Source: Nocardia asiatica NBRC 100129
GTDB taxonomy: Bacteria > Actinomycetota > Actinomycetes > Mycobacteriales > Mycobacteriaceae
Length of the DNA: 33,222 nucleotides
Direction: 5' to 3'
Assembly (NCBI RefSeq): GCF_000308415.1
Contig: NZ_BAFS01000197.1
Span: 1-33,222, forward strand
A program made the position numbers and the translations under genes. Under the pieces are notes generated by a model. That model had not been told where the DNA came from. It did not search any database and was given only the letters and a program-made list of their open reading frames with translations. Positions 8,145 through 16,969 of the stretch are shown piece by piece. Positions within the stretch are counted from its first letter, which is position 1; each line of letters starts with the position of its first letter.

Positions 8145-8350
8145 ACGGTGACCTATCCGAAGCGAACTGGTTCAAGAGCAGCCGCAGCGCCAGCGGTTCG
8201 CAGTGCGTCGAAGTGGCATGGCTGAGCGGCGGCATGATCGGCGTGCGGGACAGCAAGAACCCGACCGGCCCGGCATTGGTGTTCGCACCAGGCGAGTGGG
8301 ACGCCTTCACCATCGGCGTGCAGGACGGGGAATTCAACCGCCCCGCCTGA
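8141..8350 (+). CDS. DUF397 protein, partner of the XRE regulator
   Basis: The 69-aa product is a textbook DUF397 domain: WFKSSRSASGSQCVEVA, then VRDSKNPTGPAL, and a closing EWDAF. It is acidic and has no signal peptide. Its GTG start overlaps the XRE stop codon (GTGA at 8141-8144), so synthesis of the two proteins is probably coupled in a fixed ratio. In known pairs the DUF397 protein modulates its XRE partner. Some workers regard such pairs as toxin-antitoxin-like. Which role applies here cannot be told from sequence. Confidence 0.88.
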   Translation: MNGDLSEANWFKSSRSASGSQCVEVAWLSGGMIGVRDSKNPTGPALVFAPGEWDAFTIGVQDGEFNRPA

Positions 8351-8379
8351 CCGCACCTCGCACACATAACCGAATCGAC

Positions 8380-8419
8380 CGGCCCCGCCCCGCCCACCAC
8401 GCGGACAGGAGCGGGGCCG
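8380..8419 (+). terminator. Hairpin terminator after the XRE/DUF397 operon
   Basis: CGGCCCCGC (8380-8388) and GCGGGGCCG (8411-8419) pair perfectly over 9 bp with a 22-nt loop that is itself C-rich. It begins 30 bp after the DUF397 stop, in the convergent gap with hsdR. No U-tract. Confidence 0.45.
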
Positions 8420-8560
8420 CTCCGCCCATGACCAACAATTTCGATGCAGCGCAACGCCTTTGCTCCGTGTCGCCGTCCGGGCCTGCCCACCGACGCAGCC
8501 CCGGCTCACCGCCACCAGGGGACGATCCACTGGTGATCCGGCAGTTCTCGGCGACTGAGA

Positions 8561-11500
8561 TCAGGCGGTGTTCAGTCGCGCGTAGATGCCGGGCAGCAGT
8601 TCTCCGAGCAGCTTCTGCGACAAGTCTTTGTTGTTGAGGATCTGTGCGGAGAGATCGGCCGAGGAGTCCATGGCCGCGATGACGGCGTCGACGAAGGCGA
8701 TGTCGAGGTCGGGGCTGGCGGAGAATTGGGCAAGGGTGTTGGTTCTCGCCTGGGCGCGCAGGGTCATGGATTCTTCGAGCCGGTCCTTGATGTGGGTGAT
8801 CACGCTGCGGATGCTCGAGTCCGGGTGATTGCCGGAGAACAGATCGTTGATCCGGGCGATAACCTCCTCCAGCGCCACCATCTCGGGGTCCTTAACGGTT
8901 CCGGTGCCAGCCCCTGTCGCCGGTTCGAGCTGCACCCCGGCGGTGAGTACGCCGTTCTGCACGGCCTGCTGATGATGGCCGAGGTAGTCGATGGCGACCG
9001 CGGACAGGTCGATCGGGGTCTGCTTCGCTCCGCCCGTGAGCTGCGGCGCGAGCAGTTTGAGGTAGATCGCGAGCTTCTCCAGCCAGGGATTCTCGTAGTC
9101 GAACAGCTGAGAGAGGAACTCATACTGCCGCACGTAGGTGCCGACATCCTTGCGGAACATCTCCAACGCATCGACGGCCGCCGAGTCGGAGGCATCGAGC
9201 GCCTCCTTCATCCGGACTGCGTACCGCTCGGCGGCAGGAGCGATCCACTTCTCCAGCGCGCTGTTGCCCTTCTTCGCCAGATAGTCGGCGACGAGCCCGT
9301 CGACCTCGGAGCCCTCGTAGATCCCCGCGACGGCGAGTTTGCGTTCGGTGTCGTGAACGATATTCGGGTCCGTGACGTCGGCGAGTGTGGTGACCTCGTA
9401 GTACGGGGAAAACGCGTCGACGATGTCGGCGACCTCGTTGGCGAAGTCCAGCACGAACGTCTGATCTTTCAGCGGTGCGAACGTCCGGTTCAGCCGGGAA
9501 AGAGTCTGCACGGCTTGCACGCCGCCGAGCTTCTTGTCGACATACATCGCGACCAGCTTCGGCTGGTCGAATCCCGTCTGGAACTTATTGGCCACCAACA
9601 TGATCTGGAACTCGTCGGTGGCGAAGGCGTCGCGCAGATCGCGGCCTTTCAGGCCGGGGTTCATGCTCGTTTCGGTGAACGGTTCGTCGCTGCCGGATTC
9701 GGCGTCCTGTACCTCGCCGGAGAACGCGACCAGGGCCGCGACGTCGGTGTAGCCGCGCTGAGCGACGAAACTATCGAACGCGAGCTTGTAGCGGACGGCG
9801 GCCTTGCGGGAGCTGGTGACCACCATAGCCTTGGCTTTCCCGTCAAGCCGCCAGGCCACGTTGTGCCGGAAGTGCTCGACGATGATCTGCACCTTCTGCG
9901 AGATGTTCGTCGGATGCAACTTCACCCAGTTCATCACCGACTTCACGGCCGCGCTCCGGTCCACCAGATCGGCGTCGGTGCCGTCCTGGGTAACGGCGAC
10001 GGTGCCCTCGGTGGTGTCGTCGGTCGAGTAGGTCTTCCCATTGTGCGACAGACGAAATGCGGTCTTATAGGGCGTGTAGTTGCGCAGCACGTCCAGGATG
10101 AAGCCTTCATCGATGGCCTGCTGCATCGAATACAGGTGGAACGGGCGCGGGGTGCCGTCCGGGCCCGGCCTGCCGAACAGTTGCAGGGTGGTCGCCTTGG
10201 GGGTCGCGGTGAAGGCGAAGAACGAGACGTTACGCGCCTCGGCGCGGGCCTTTGTCTCGGCGGCCAGGATGTCTTCCGCCGACACCACACCGCCCTGCGC
10301 GACCTCGTCGAGTTCGGATTGCGAGAGGACCTGTTTGAGTTTGTTCGACGCGCCGCCGGTCTGGGACGAGTGCGCCTCGTCGGCGATGATCGCGAAACTT
10401 CGTCCGCGCAGCGCTTCCCTGTTCGCGATCGCCTCGAGCGCGAACGGGAAGGTCTGAATGGTCACGATGATGATGTGCGTGCCGGATTCCAGCGCGGCTG
10501 CCAGTTCGGACGACTTGGAGCCGCTCAGGCCGTCGATGTGTGCGACGACGCCTGAGGTGCGATTGATCTGATGGATGGCCTCCTGCAACTGCGTGTCCAG
10601 CACGGTGCGGTCGGTGACCACGATGACTGAGGAGAACACCTTGTCGTCGGCATCGTCGTAGAGTCCGGCGAGCCGCTGCGCCAGCCATGAGATCGAGTTC
10701 GTCTTCCCGGACCCGGCCGAGTGCTGGATCAGGTACTTGTGCCCGGGACCCTCGATACGGGCGGCGGCGACCAACTGGGTGACCACCTCCCACTGATGGA
10801 ACCTCGGGAACAGCAACGTCTCCTTCCGGGTCTTACGTCCGGTGTCGGGGTCACGGCGTTCGGTGATCTCGAGGTGCATGAATCGGTCGATGATCTCGAG
10901 CCAGGTGTCTCGCCGCAGGATCGTCTCCCACAGGTATGACGACGCCGAGCCGTCCGGGTTGGCCGGGTTGCCGGCGTGGTGGTTGTTGCCACGGTTGAAC
11001 GGCAGGAACACAGTGCCCGTCCCGGCGAGCCGGGTGGTCATGTGCACTTCCTTGTTCGACACCGCGAAGTGCACCAGTGCACGCGTCGCGAAGGTGAGCA
11101 ACAGCTCGCCCTTGGGCGGGCGATCCTTCTTGTACTGCTCGATCGCGTGCCGTACCGACTGGGTGAAGTCGGTCTTGAGTTCAGCCGTGGCGACGGGGAT
11201 TCCGTTGACGAAGAACACCAAGTCGATGGCCTTCTTCGGATCGGCCTTCGAGTAGTGCACCTGCCGCATCACCCGCAGCCGCACCGCGTCGTACTTCGCC
11301 GCGACGGTGGCGTTGAGCCCGGAGTTCGGCTTGAACTGACACATCGCGAAATCCGCGTTGAAGTCGCTGAACCCACGACGTAGCACCGCGAGGGTGCCGC
11401 CGTCGGCCTTCGGATCGTTCGATAGCGTCTTCGCCAGCCGCTGCAAGAGCGCGGATCTGGCCTTGGACTGCGCGTCTGTGGTCGCGTCGGGCTTGATCCG

Positions 11501-11668
11501 TTTCGCCAGCTCCATCGGCTGGGTATCGGACAGCCACGCGAACACGTCCTCCGGGAACAGCGCGAGGTCACGGTCGTAGCCTGAGTCGTTCGGAGAGTAC
11601 AGCCAGCCGTGCGCTGCCAGGTGCTCGCAGATCTCGCCCTCGAGGACGGATTCGTGGTGCTGGGGCAT
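8561..11668 (-). CDS. hsdR: Type I restriction endonuclease subunit R
   Basis: The 1035-aa protein is the ATP-driven translocase/nuclease of the type I system. The PD-(D/E)xK nuclease is near residues 149-165 (AIDLVFF, then AELK). Walker A SAGSGKT is at about 317-323 and Walker B/DEAH, read as IIADEAHSS, at about 427-435. The later helicase motifs FQTGFDQPKL and QTLSRLNR are also present. A C-terminal helical region follows. I prefer ATG 11668 (MPQHHESVLEGE) because GGAG precedes it by eight bases and homologues start this way. An ATG at 11719 would overlap the GmrSD-like stop as TGATG and cannot be excluded. It is last in the hsdM-hsdS-GmrSD-hsdR operon. All active-site motifs look intact. 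Confidence 0.92.
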   Translation of the reverse strand: MPQHHESVLEGEICEHLAAHGWLYSPNDSGYDRDLALFPEDVFAWLSDTQPMELAKRIKPDATTDAQSKARSALLQRLAKTLSNDPKADGGTLAVLRRGFSDFNADFAMCQFKPNSGLNATVAAKYDAVRLRVMRQVHYSKADPKKAIDLVFFVNGIPVATAELKTDFTQSVRHAIEQYKKDRPPKGELLLTFATRALVHFAVSNKEVHMTTRLAGTGTVFLPFNRGNNHHAGNPANPDGSASSYLWETILRRDTWLEIIDRFMHLEITERRDPDTGRKTRKETLLFPRFHQWEVVTQLVAAARIEGPGHKYLIQHSAGSGKTNSISWLAQRLAGLYDDADDKVFSSVIVVTDRTVLDTQLQEAIHQINRTSGVVAHIDGLSGSKSSELAAALESGTHIIIVTIQTFPFALEAIANREALRGRSFAIIADEAHSSQTGGASNKLKQVLSQSELDEVAQGGVVSAEDILAAETKARAEARNVSFFAFTATPKATTLQLFGRPGPDGTPRPFHLYSMQQAIDEGFILDVLRNYTPYKTAFRLSHNGKTYSTDDTTEGTVAVTQDGTDADLVDRSAAVKSVMNWVKLHPTNISQKVQIIVEHFRHNVAWRLDGKAKAMVVTSSRKAAVRYKLAFDSFVAQRGYTDVAALVAFSGEVQDAESGSDEPFTETSMNPGLKGRDLRDAFATDEFQIMLVANKFQTGFDQPKLVAMYVDKKLGGVQAVQTLSRLNRTFAPLKDQTFVLDFANEVADIVDAFSPYYEVTTLADVTDPNIVHDTERKLAVAGIYEGSEVDGLVADYLAKKGNSALEKWIAPAAERYAVRMKEALDASDSAAVDALEMFRKDVGTYVRQYEFLSQLFDYENPWLEKLAIYLKLLAPQLTGGAKQTPIDLSAVAIDYLGHHQQAVQNGVLTAGVQLEPATGAGTGTVKDPEMVALEEVIARINDLFSGNHPDSSIRSVITHIKDRLEESMTLRAQARTNTLAQFSASPDLDIAFVDAVIAAMDSSADLSAQILNNKDLSQKLLGELLPGIYARLNTA

Positions 11669-11718
11669 GTCGATTTCTCCGAGAAGTGAATCGGACGACG
11701 GCGGACGGATGCTCGACA

Positions 11719-13506
11719 TCAGATGGGGAACAAGTCGAGGGTGCGCCGCGCGAGGAGCTCGGTCCGTCGCGTGATCTCCTCCTCGGTCCACTTCTCGGCG
11801 GCGGCCACGTCGGCGTTCAGGCTCAGCCCGTTACGAAAGCCGATGTAGTTGCCGTGGCTGTCCTTGCGGTCCTTCTTGTAGTCGAAAGACCGATTGCCCA
11901 GGCTGCTGTTGAACCCAGTGATCGTCAGGTTCCCGAGCGTGTGCACCAGCCGCTGCTGCACATCAGCGGCCTGCTCACGGTTGCCGCCGAGCATCGCCAC
12001 CCAATCGCCGGGCAGATTGCCACCCTGCGGCAGGATGTGCTCGATCGTCCACTTGTAGTGCGTGCGTTCGCGTGCCCACAGGTCGGTCCAGGTCTCCTTG
12101 GTGAAGCCCTGCTCGGTGAGGGATACGAGGATGAACCGCGCCACGTCGGCGTTCTCGTCGTAGATCTGCCCGGACAGCTTCTCCAGGAATTGTTCATCCG
12201 AGGCCGAGATCCGGCGCAAACCCTCCCGCACAGCGCTCTCGACGGCCTTGCCTCGCAGGGGGGCGACCCGTTCGATCAGGTCCATGAACAGCGCCTGGAG
12301 AGTGTAGGTCTGGGGGACTCCGGTCAGGTTGCGTCGGACGAAGAAACTGGCCAGCAGCTGGGTGATCGCCTCCAGATGCGTCTCGGTCAGTTTCAGCTCG
12401 GCGCGGCGGATCATCAGGAACAGCAGGAGGATGTGCGACGGCGACCCCTGTGCACGGGAGAGACCCAGCAGCGCGTCGTCGAAGGTCGTGCGCGGGTCCT
12501 CGTCGTCGAGATTGCCGATGATCCGCTTGTACTCCGAACCAGCGGTGGTGATCCCGTCGAGGAAGGCGGCCAGGTCCGCGCCGATCAGTGTCTCGTAGAT
12601 GCGGATCAGATTCGACCGGGTCGCCACCGGCGCTTTGATCACCGGGGGCAGCGTGGCCTTGAAGGCGTTGTAGTACTGACGGAAGAAACGCTCTTGGTTG
12701 GTGTAGTCGTCACCGAGGTCGGCGAGCAGATCGTTCCAGCGCACGAACACCTTGTCGGTGTCGAAACCATCCTGCTTGTCCGAGGACGCAAGCAAGTTGT
12801 TCTTGATCAGGTCTATCGGCGTGAGCGGCAGGCCACGGTTGTTCAGCGACTCGAACAGCACGAACGCATCGGAATGACTCACCACCTCGAGCTTGACCAG
12901 CGTCGCGTTCTTGACTCGGCTGAGCATGTCGAGAGCTACGCCGACGACGTCGCGGCCCGGCTCCTCGGCACGTACCGAGATCCGGTTCACGAAGTGGTTG
13001 TACGCCCGCATGATGCGGCGATTGCCCAAGTTCTTGACCTTGGGGCTGTCGATCTGGATGCCCGCCCGGGAAAGCACATTGAGGTAGTCCTCGAAGTTCG
13101 AGTTCTGCTTCTGCGGGCGCAACCGAGCGCGCACCGGCTTGCGCAAGACGAGTTGACGCCGCAGGTTCGTCAGATCGGTGATGTCGTCCTCATCGAGCTC
13201 GTCACGGCGTGTCTCCAGGCAGTAATGGATTGCGATGAGCAACAACGACAAGGTCGTCATCCGCTGCTGACCGTCGATCAGCTCGAGCACCACCTCCTGC
13301 GTGGCGTTGTCGGTCTGGTTCACGCAGATGATCGTGCCCAGGAAGTGACCCTGATCGCCGTCGGAATCGAGGAGGTCGTCGAACAGGTCGTCCCACTGCT
13401 GCTTGCTCCACGAGTACTCCCGCTGATACGGCGGAATCCGGTACACGATCGTGTTCTCCGGACTCAGCAGCGTGTACACCGGAACGTTGTCGACGGACTT
13501 GATCAC
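11719..13506 (-). CDS. DUF262-DUF1524 (GmrSD-type) nuclease embedded in the hsd operon
   Basis: The 595-aa protein fuses an N-terminal DUF262 domain with a C-terminal DUF1524 HNH nuclease. DUF262 marks are IPPYQREYSW (24-33) and LIDGQQRMTTL (76-86), the DGQQR motif thought to bind and hydrolyse nucleotides. The HNH motif is TIEHILPQ (487-494) with HTLGNLT (523-529). This is the fused architecture of GmrSD, a type IV enzyme that cuts glucosylated hydroxymethylcytosine DNA, and of SspE. RloF, a DUF262 protein, is known from Campylobacter hsd loci. Here the GTG start overlaps the hsdS stop (GTGA, 13503-13506), with GGAGG just upstream, so it is made with the RM subunits. Its own DNA target is unknown. 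All key residues seem present. Confidence 0.87.
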   Translation of the reverse strand: MIKSVDNVPVYTLLSPENTIVYRIPPYQREYSWSKQQWDDLFDDLLDSDGDQGHFLGTIICVNQTDNATQEVVLELIDGQQRMTTLSLLLIAIHYCLETRRDELDEDDITDLTNLRRQLVLRKPVRARLRPQKQNSNFEDYLNVLSRAGIQIDSPKVKNLGNRRIMRAYNHFVNRISVRAEEPGRDVVGVALDMLSRVKNATLVKLEVVSHSDAFVLFESLNNRGLPLTPIDLIKNNLLASSDKQDGFDTDKVFVRWNDLLADLGDDYTNQERFFRQYYNAFKATLPPVIKAPVATRSNLIRIYETLIGADLAAFLDGITTAGSEYKRIIGNLDDEDPRTTFDDALLGLSRAQGSPSHILLLFLMIRRAELKLTETHLEAITQLLASFFVRRNLTGVPQTYTLQALFMDLIERVAPLRGKAVESAVREGLRRISASDEQFLEKLSGQIYDENADVARFILVSLTEQGFTKETWTDLWARERTHYKWTIEHILPQGGNLPGDWVAMLGGNREQAADVQQRLVHTLGNLTITGFNSSLGNRSFDYKKDRKDSHGNYIGFRNGLSLNADVAAAEKWTEEEITRRTELLARRTLDLFPI

Positions 13507-14864
13507 TTGGCCTCCCCTTGCGCGGCAACGACACCCGCGTCTTCCGCTACGAAGGAACGTACATCGATCTTCCCGGTCACCGCATCCGTGATCAGAGCGG
13601 AGCGGTACTCGCGCAGGGTCTCGATCATCTCGGTCGATTTACAGATCAGCGCATCGATCTTGGCGCAGCGCTGCTCCAGAAACTTCGCGATCTCATCTTG
13701 CTCGACTATTGGAGGAAGTGGGACACGAAGCTTCCGCAACGCTGCGCATGTCAAACCGCCCTTCGTACTTCCATTCTCGTCGCTCAGTTCTCGCAAATGA
13801 CTGTAAGCGGACCGGATAGCATAAACGAGGTACGCCGCATCGAGCTCGCCGGAGATTGGAGTTATGTACGCCAGGTGCTGATTGATCGTGGCCGAAATCA
13901 TTAGGATTGATGCCATACCTCGCGTCTTTCCTTGCCCTGTCAGACCAATCAGTATTGATCCCGCTCGAACCTTCGGCAAATGACACTCACGCACAGCAAT
14001 CTCGGTGACAAACTGATCTGCAGCCGTGATCAGCTCACGGTTGACATGACCACTGTTGAGCCACGGAACAGTTCCGCCATCCCAGAACCTTTGATCTTCA
14101 CGGGCAGGTGTCGCCCCGTTTCCCACAGCGGTGTGCCAGCCGATCTGCGGGGCCGACCAGTGCACAGGGATGTCACCCAGCCGCTCTACGCCTGAATCGT
14201 TCATGTCGACATCCGGGTCGAGGCCCTTCGTGACGGCCTGGGTGATTGTGGCGGCACGGTCCTCACGCAGGGTGTCGATAAGTTGTTTTTGCTTGGCGAT
14301 CAGCGCGTCGATCTTCGCAACCTGGCGGTCGAGAAACTCGACTATCGCCCGCTGCTCCGCAAGCGGTGGGTACCACAAGGGCGCAGCACCCAGTGAATCA
14401 TGGTTCACCTTCGGCATTGCGACGCGCATCGAGGAGTCGATGACGTAGTCAGTAAAGGGTCTCGAAAGAAGGGCTAGCAGGGCAAAATCAGCGCTCAGCT
14501 TCGATGGATCCGGAGTAATTCCGTACATGTCAGCGCTACAAAGGCAATCCGTCGGAGCAATAACCGCCTTCGCCAAATTTGGGCGAATCTTAGAGTAGAT
14601 TACCTGCCCCTCCCGGACAACATACTTTCCACTGTCCGCGCCTTGCTCTTCTGCGGTTTCCAGCGCAACCAGCTTCCCTGTTCCCGACTCAATGTGATTA
14701 GGGGCGATCAGCGGCATGGACCGGAACGGTTCGATCCTCGGGTCTACCTGACCACTGTTGATCAGCATGTGCCGGGAGAACCTACTAACGGTCCAGTGAG
14801 TGGGGATCTTCCCGAGATACTCCACACCAGAGTCTGCGTACTCCTCGTATGCTGGCCAGTTCAC
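13503..14864 (-). CDS. hsdS: Type I restriction-modification specificity subunit S
   Basis: The 453-aa protein recognises the two halves of the target sequence. Two target-recognition domains (about 10-165 and 220-385) are each followed by a conserved helical spacer. The spacers begin PPLAEQRAIVEFLDRQ and PPIVEQDEIAKFLEQR, and each continues with KIDALI and TLREx-RxxxIT. This internal repeat is the hallmark of HsdS. The GTG start at 14864 overlaps the hsdM stop (GTGA), and GGAGG lies seven bases upstream. The recognition domains are clearly AT-richer than the flanking genes, as expected of a part that exchanges between strains. The recognition sequence cannot be deduced. Confidence 0.93.
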   Translation of the reverse strand: MNWPAYEEYADSGVEYLGKIPTHWTVSRFSRHMLINSGQVDPRIEPFRSMPLIAPNHIESGTGKLVALETAEEQGADSGKYVVREGQVIYSKIRPNLAKAVIAPTDCLCSADMYGITPDPSKLSADFALLALLSRPFTDYVIDSSMRVAMPKVNHDSLGAAPLWYPPLAEQRAIVEFLDRQVAKIDALIAKQKQLIDTLREDRAATITQAVTKGLDPDVDMNDSGVERLGDIPVHWSAPQIGWHTAVGNGATPAREDQRFWDGGTVPWLNSGHVNRELITAADQFVTEIAVRECHLPKVRAGSILIGLTGQGKTRGMASILMISATINQHLAYITPISGELDAAYLVYAIRSAYSHLRELSDENGSTKGGLTCAALRKLRVPLPPIVEQDEIAKFLEQRCAKIDALICKSTEMIETLREYRSALITDAVTGKIDVRSFVAEDAGVVAAQGEAK

Positions 14865-16834
14865 GCTCCAACCTCCGCGAGCATCGCCTGGATCTCAGTA
14901 ACCAGGCCCCGCAAATCCTTCTGGATCTCTTTCAGCGGCCGGGGCGGGGTGTACCGGTAGAAGTGCCGGGTGAAGGGGATCTCGTAGCCGATCTTGGTTT
15001 TGTCATGGTCGATCCACGCGTCCGGGACGTGCGGAAGGACTTCGCGCGCGAAGTACGCTTCGATACCCTCTCCGAGCGGCACGTTCTCGGTGTCCCGCAG
15101 CGACGAATCCGCTTCCGGCTCACCCTTCGTCATGATCACATCGGCCCCGGGGTCGTGCTGTCCGACCGTGGTCCAGATCGCCTTCACCACCGGCGCAGCG
15201 GGCTTCGAGATGCCCGCGTCCATGAGCGCCAACTTGAGGTCGATGACGAACTTGTCGCGATTCGACCACGACCGGCCGACCAGAGAGGTCAGTGCGGAAC
15301 GCACCGAATCTTGCTCGTACGCAGAGAGTTTAACTACTGCCTTTGCGGTGAGCACCTGCTCGACGGTGTCCTCATGCACATGGAAACTCAGTTGCAGGGG
15401 ACGTTCGACAGTGATGGTGCGGTAGCCGAAGTCCTCGTTGGCGAACACTTTCGACAGCGCGGGCTCGTCGGTGCCGTCGTCGTGACGGAACTCCTCGTAC
15501 AGCTCGCAGATCAGCTTGATGTCCTGGTCGCGGAGTTCCTTGCGCTTGGAGCCCAGTGACTTCCGCATCTTGCCGAACATGTCGACCGCATTGATGAGCT
15601 GGATCTTGCCCTTGCGTTGTTCGGTCTTCTTGTTGTCGAGAATCCAGATGTAGGTGGCGATGCCGGTGTTGTAGAACATGTCCGTCGGCAGCGCGATGAT
15701 CGCGTCCAGCAGGTCGTTCTCGATGATCCACTGACGAATGTTCGATTCGCCCGACCCAGCACCGCCGGTGAACAGTGGGGAGCCGTTCAGGACGATCGCC
15801 AGCCGTGAGCCCTTGTCCTGCGGTCCGCGAACCGGGCGCATCTTCGAGATAAGGTGCAGCAGGAACAGTAGCGAACCGTCGGAAACGCGGGGCAGCCCAG
15901 GGCCGAAGCGGCCGGCGTGGCCGCGCTGCTCGTGCTCATCGGTCACCTTCTTCTGCTGGCTCTTCCACTCCACGCCGAATGGCGGGTTGGACAGCAGGAA
16001 GTCGAAGTGGTGGCCGGAGAAGCCGTCGTCGGCCAAGGTGTCGCCGAGGTAGATGTTGTCGACGCTCTGGCCCTTGATGATCATGTCCGACTTGCACATC
16101 GCGTACGAGCGGCCGTTGACCTCCTGCCCATACAAGACGGGCTTGGCGTCGGGATTCATCGCGGTGAGGTGGTCGTAGGCGACCGACAACATGCCGCCGG
16201 TTCCGGCGGCGGGGTCGTAGATGGTGCGGACGATCCCTGGGGCGGTCAGCTCGAGATCCTTATCGGCGTAGAGCAGGTCGACCATGAGCGCGATGACCTC
16301 GCGCGGGGTGAAGTGGTCGCCGGCCTGAGCGTTGTTGGACTCGGCGAACTTCCGGATCAATTCCTCGAAGATGTAGCCCATGTCATGCCCGCTCACCCGA
16401 TCCGGGTGCAGGTCGACGTTCGCGAACTCCTTGACGATCAGGAACAGCCGATCCTTCTTGTCGAGTTCGGCGATCAGCGCGGGCAGACCGTAGCCGTCGA
16501 ACACGTCCCTGATGTTCACGGAGAAGCCCTCGAGGTATTCGACCAGGTTGTCGGCCAGCCCGGACGCGTCGGCGGCCAGTTTGCCGAAGTCCCATACCGA
16601 GGTGTTGAAGAACGGCAATCCGAACTTCGACCTGAGCACGATGAACGGATCGATCCCGAGACCTTGCGTCTTCTTGTACTCGGCTAGCACCTCGGCCTTC
16701 TGGGGCGCGAGGATCGCGTCGAGTCGACGCAGGATCGTGAACGGCAGGATCACATCGCCGTACTGGTTCGGCTGATAGGGGCCGCGAAGCAGGTTCGCGA
16801 TGCTCCAGATGAGTCCGGCATTGGTGGTGGCCAT
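14861..16834 (-). CDS. hsdM: Type I restriction-modification N6-adenine methyltransferase subunit M
   Basis: The 657-aa protein methylates adenine in the site defined by HsdS, using S-adenosylmethionine. An N-terminal HsdM helical domain (ILPFTILRRLD) precedes the methyltransferase domain, with motif I DPAAGTGG at about 207-214 and the catalytic NPPF at about 283-286. The segment GDHFTPREVI before motif I is also family-typical. I prefer ATG 16834 (MATTNAGLIWSIAN), which matches the usual HsdM start and has AAGGA upstream at a somewhat long distance. ATG 16852 would add six residues. It is the first gene of the four-gene operon and its promoter must lie in the 80 bp before the MetE-like terminator. 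Confidence 0.93.
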   Translation of the reverse strand: MATTNAGLIWSIANLLRGPYQPNQYGDVILPFTILRRLDAILAPQKAEVLAEYKKTQGLGIDPFIVLRSKFGLPFFNTSVWDFGKLAADASGLADNLVEYLEGFSVNIRDVFDGYGLPALIAELDKKDRLFLIVKEFANVDLHPDRVSGHDMGYIFEELIRKFAESNNAQAGDHFTPREVIALMVDLLYADKDLELTAPGIVRTIYDPAAGTGGMLSVAYDHLTAMNPDAKPVLYGQEVNGRSYAMCKSDMIIKGQSVDNIYLGDTLADDGFSGHHFDFLLSNPPFGVEWKSQQKKVTDEHEQRGHAGRFGPGLPRVSDGSLLFLLHLISKMRPVRGPQDKGSRLAIVLNGSPLFTGGAGSGESNIRQWIIENDLLDAIIALPTDMFYNTGIATYIWILDNKKTEQRKGKIQLINAVDMFGKMRKSLGSKRKELRDQDIKLICELYEEFRHDDGTDEPALSKVFANEDFGYRTITVERPLQLSFHVHEDTVEQVLTAKAVVKLSAYEQDSVRSALTSLVGRSWSNRDKFVIDLKLALMDAGISKPAAPVVKAIWTTVGQHDPGADVIMTKGEPEADSSLRDTENVPLGEGIEAYFAREVLPHVPDAWIDHDKTKIGYEIPFTRHFYRYTPPRPLKEIQKDLRGLVTEIQAMLAEVGA

Positions 16835-16922
16835 AAAGGAATCGTCCTTCATCCTCGATGCGGTGTTACACGTGGCCTGGGAGCAGAGGGAGTGGTCGGT
16901 GCGGCTCCTCGCCGAACGAGAG

Positions 16923-16946
16923 CGGCCCCGGGGGTTCCCGGGGCCG
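16923..16946 (-). terminator. Terminator of the MetE-like gene
   Basis: CGGCCCCGGG (16923-16932) and CCCGGGGCCG (16937-16946) form a perfect 10-bp stem with a GGTT loop, 23 bp past the MetE-like stop. The strand downstream reads CTCTCGTTCG, a pattern shared with the etfA terminator. It separates the MetE-like gene from the hsd operon on the same strand. Confidence 0.75.
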
Positions 16947-16969
16947 TAGACCGAGTCTCGTCGCGCGAA

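Noticed and set aside
8726..10555. 609-codon plus-strand open frame opposite hsdR
   Set aside because: It is antisense to a motif-complete HsdR, its product is Arg/Gly/Val-rich with no domain, and long antisense frames are common in high-GC DNA.
11686..13800. 704-codon plus-strand open frame opposite the GmrSD-like gene
   Set aside because: Antisense shadow of a protein with clear DUF262 and DUF1524 motifs.
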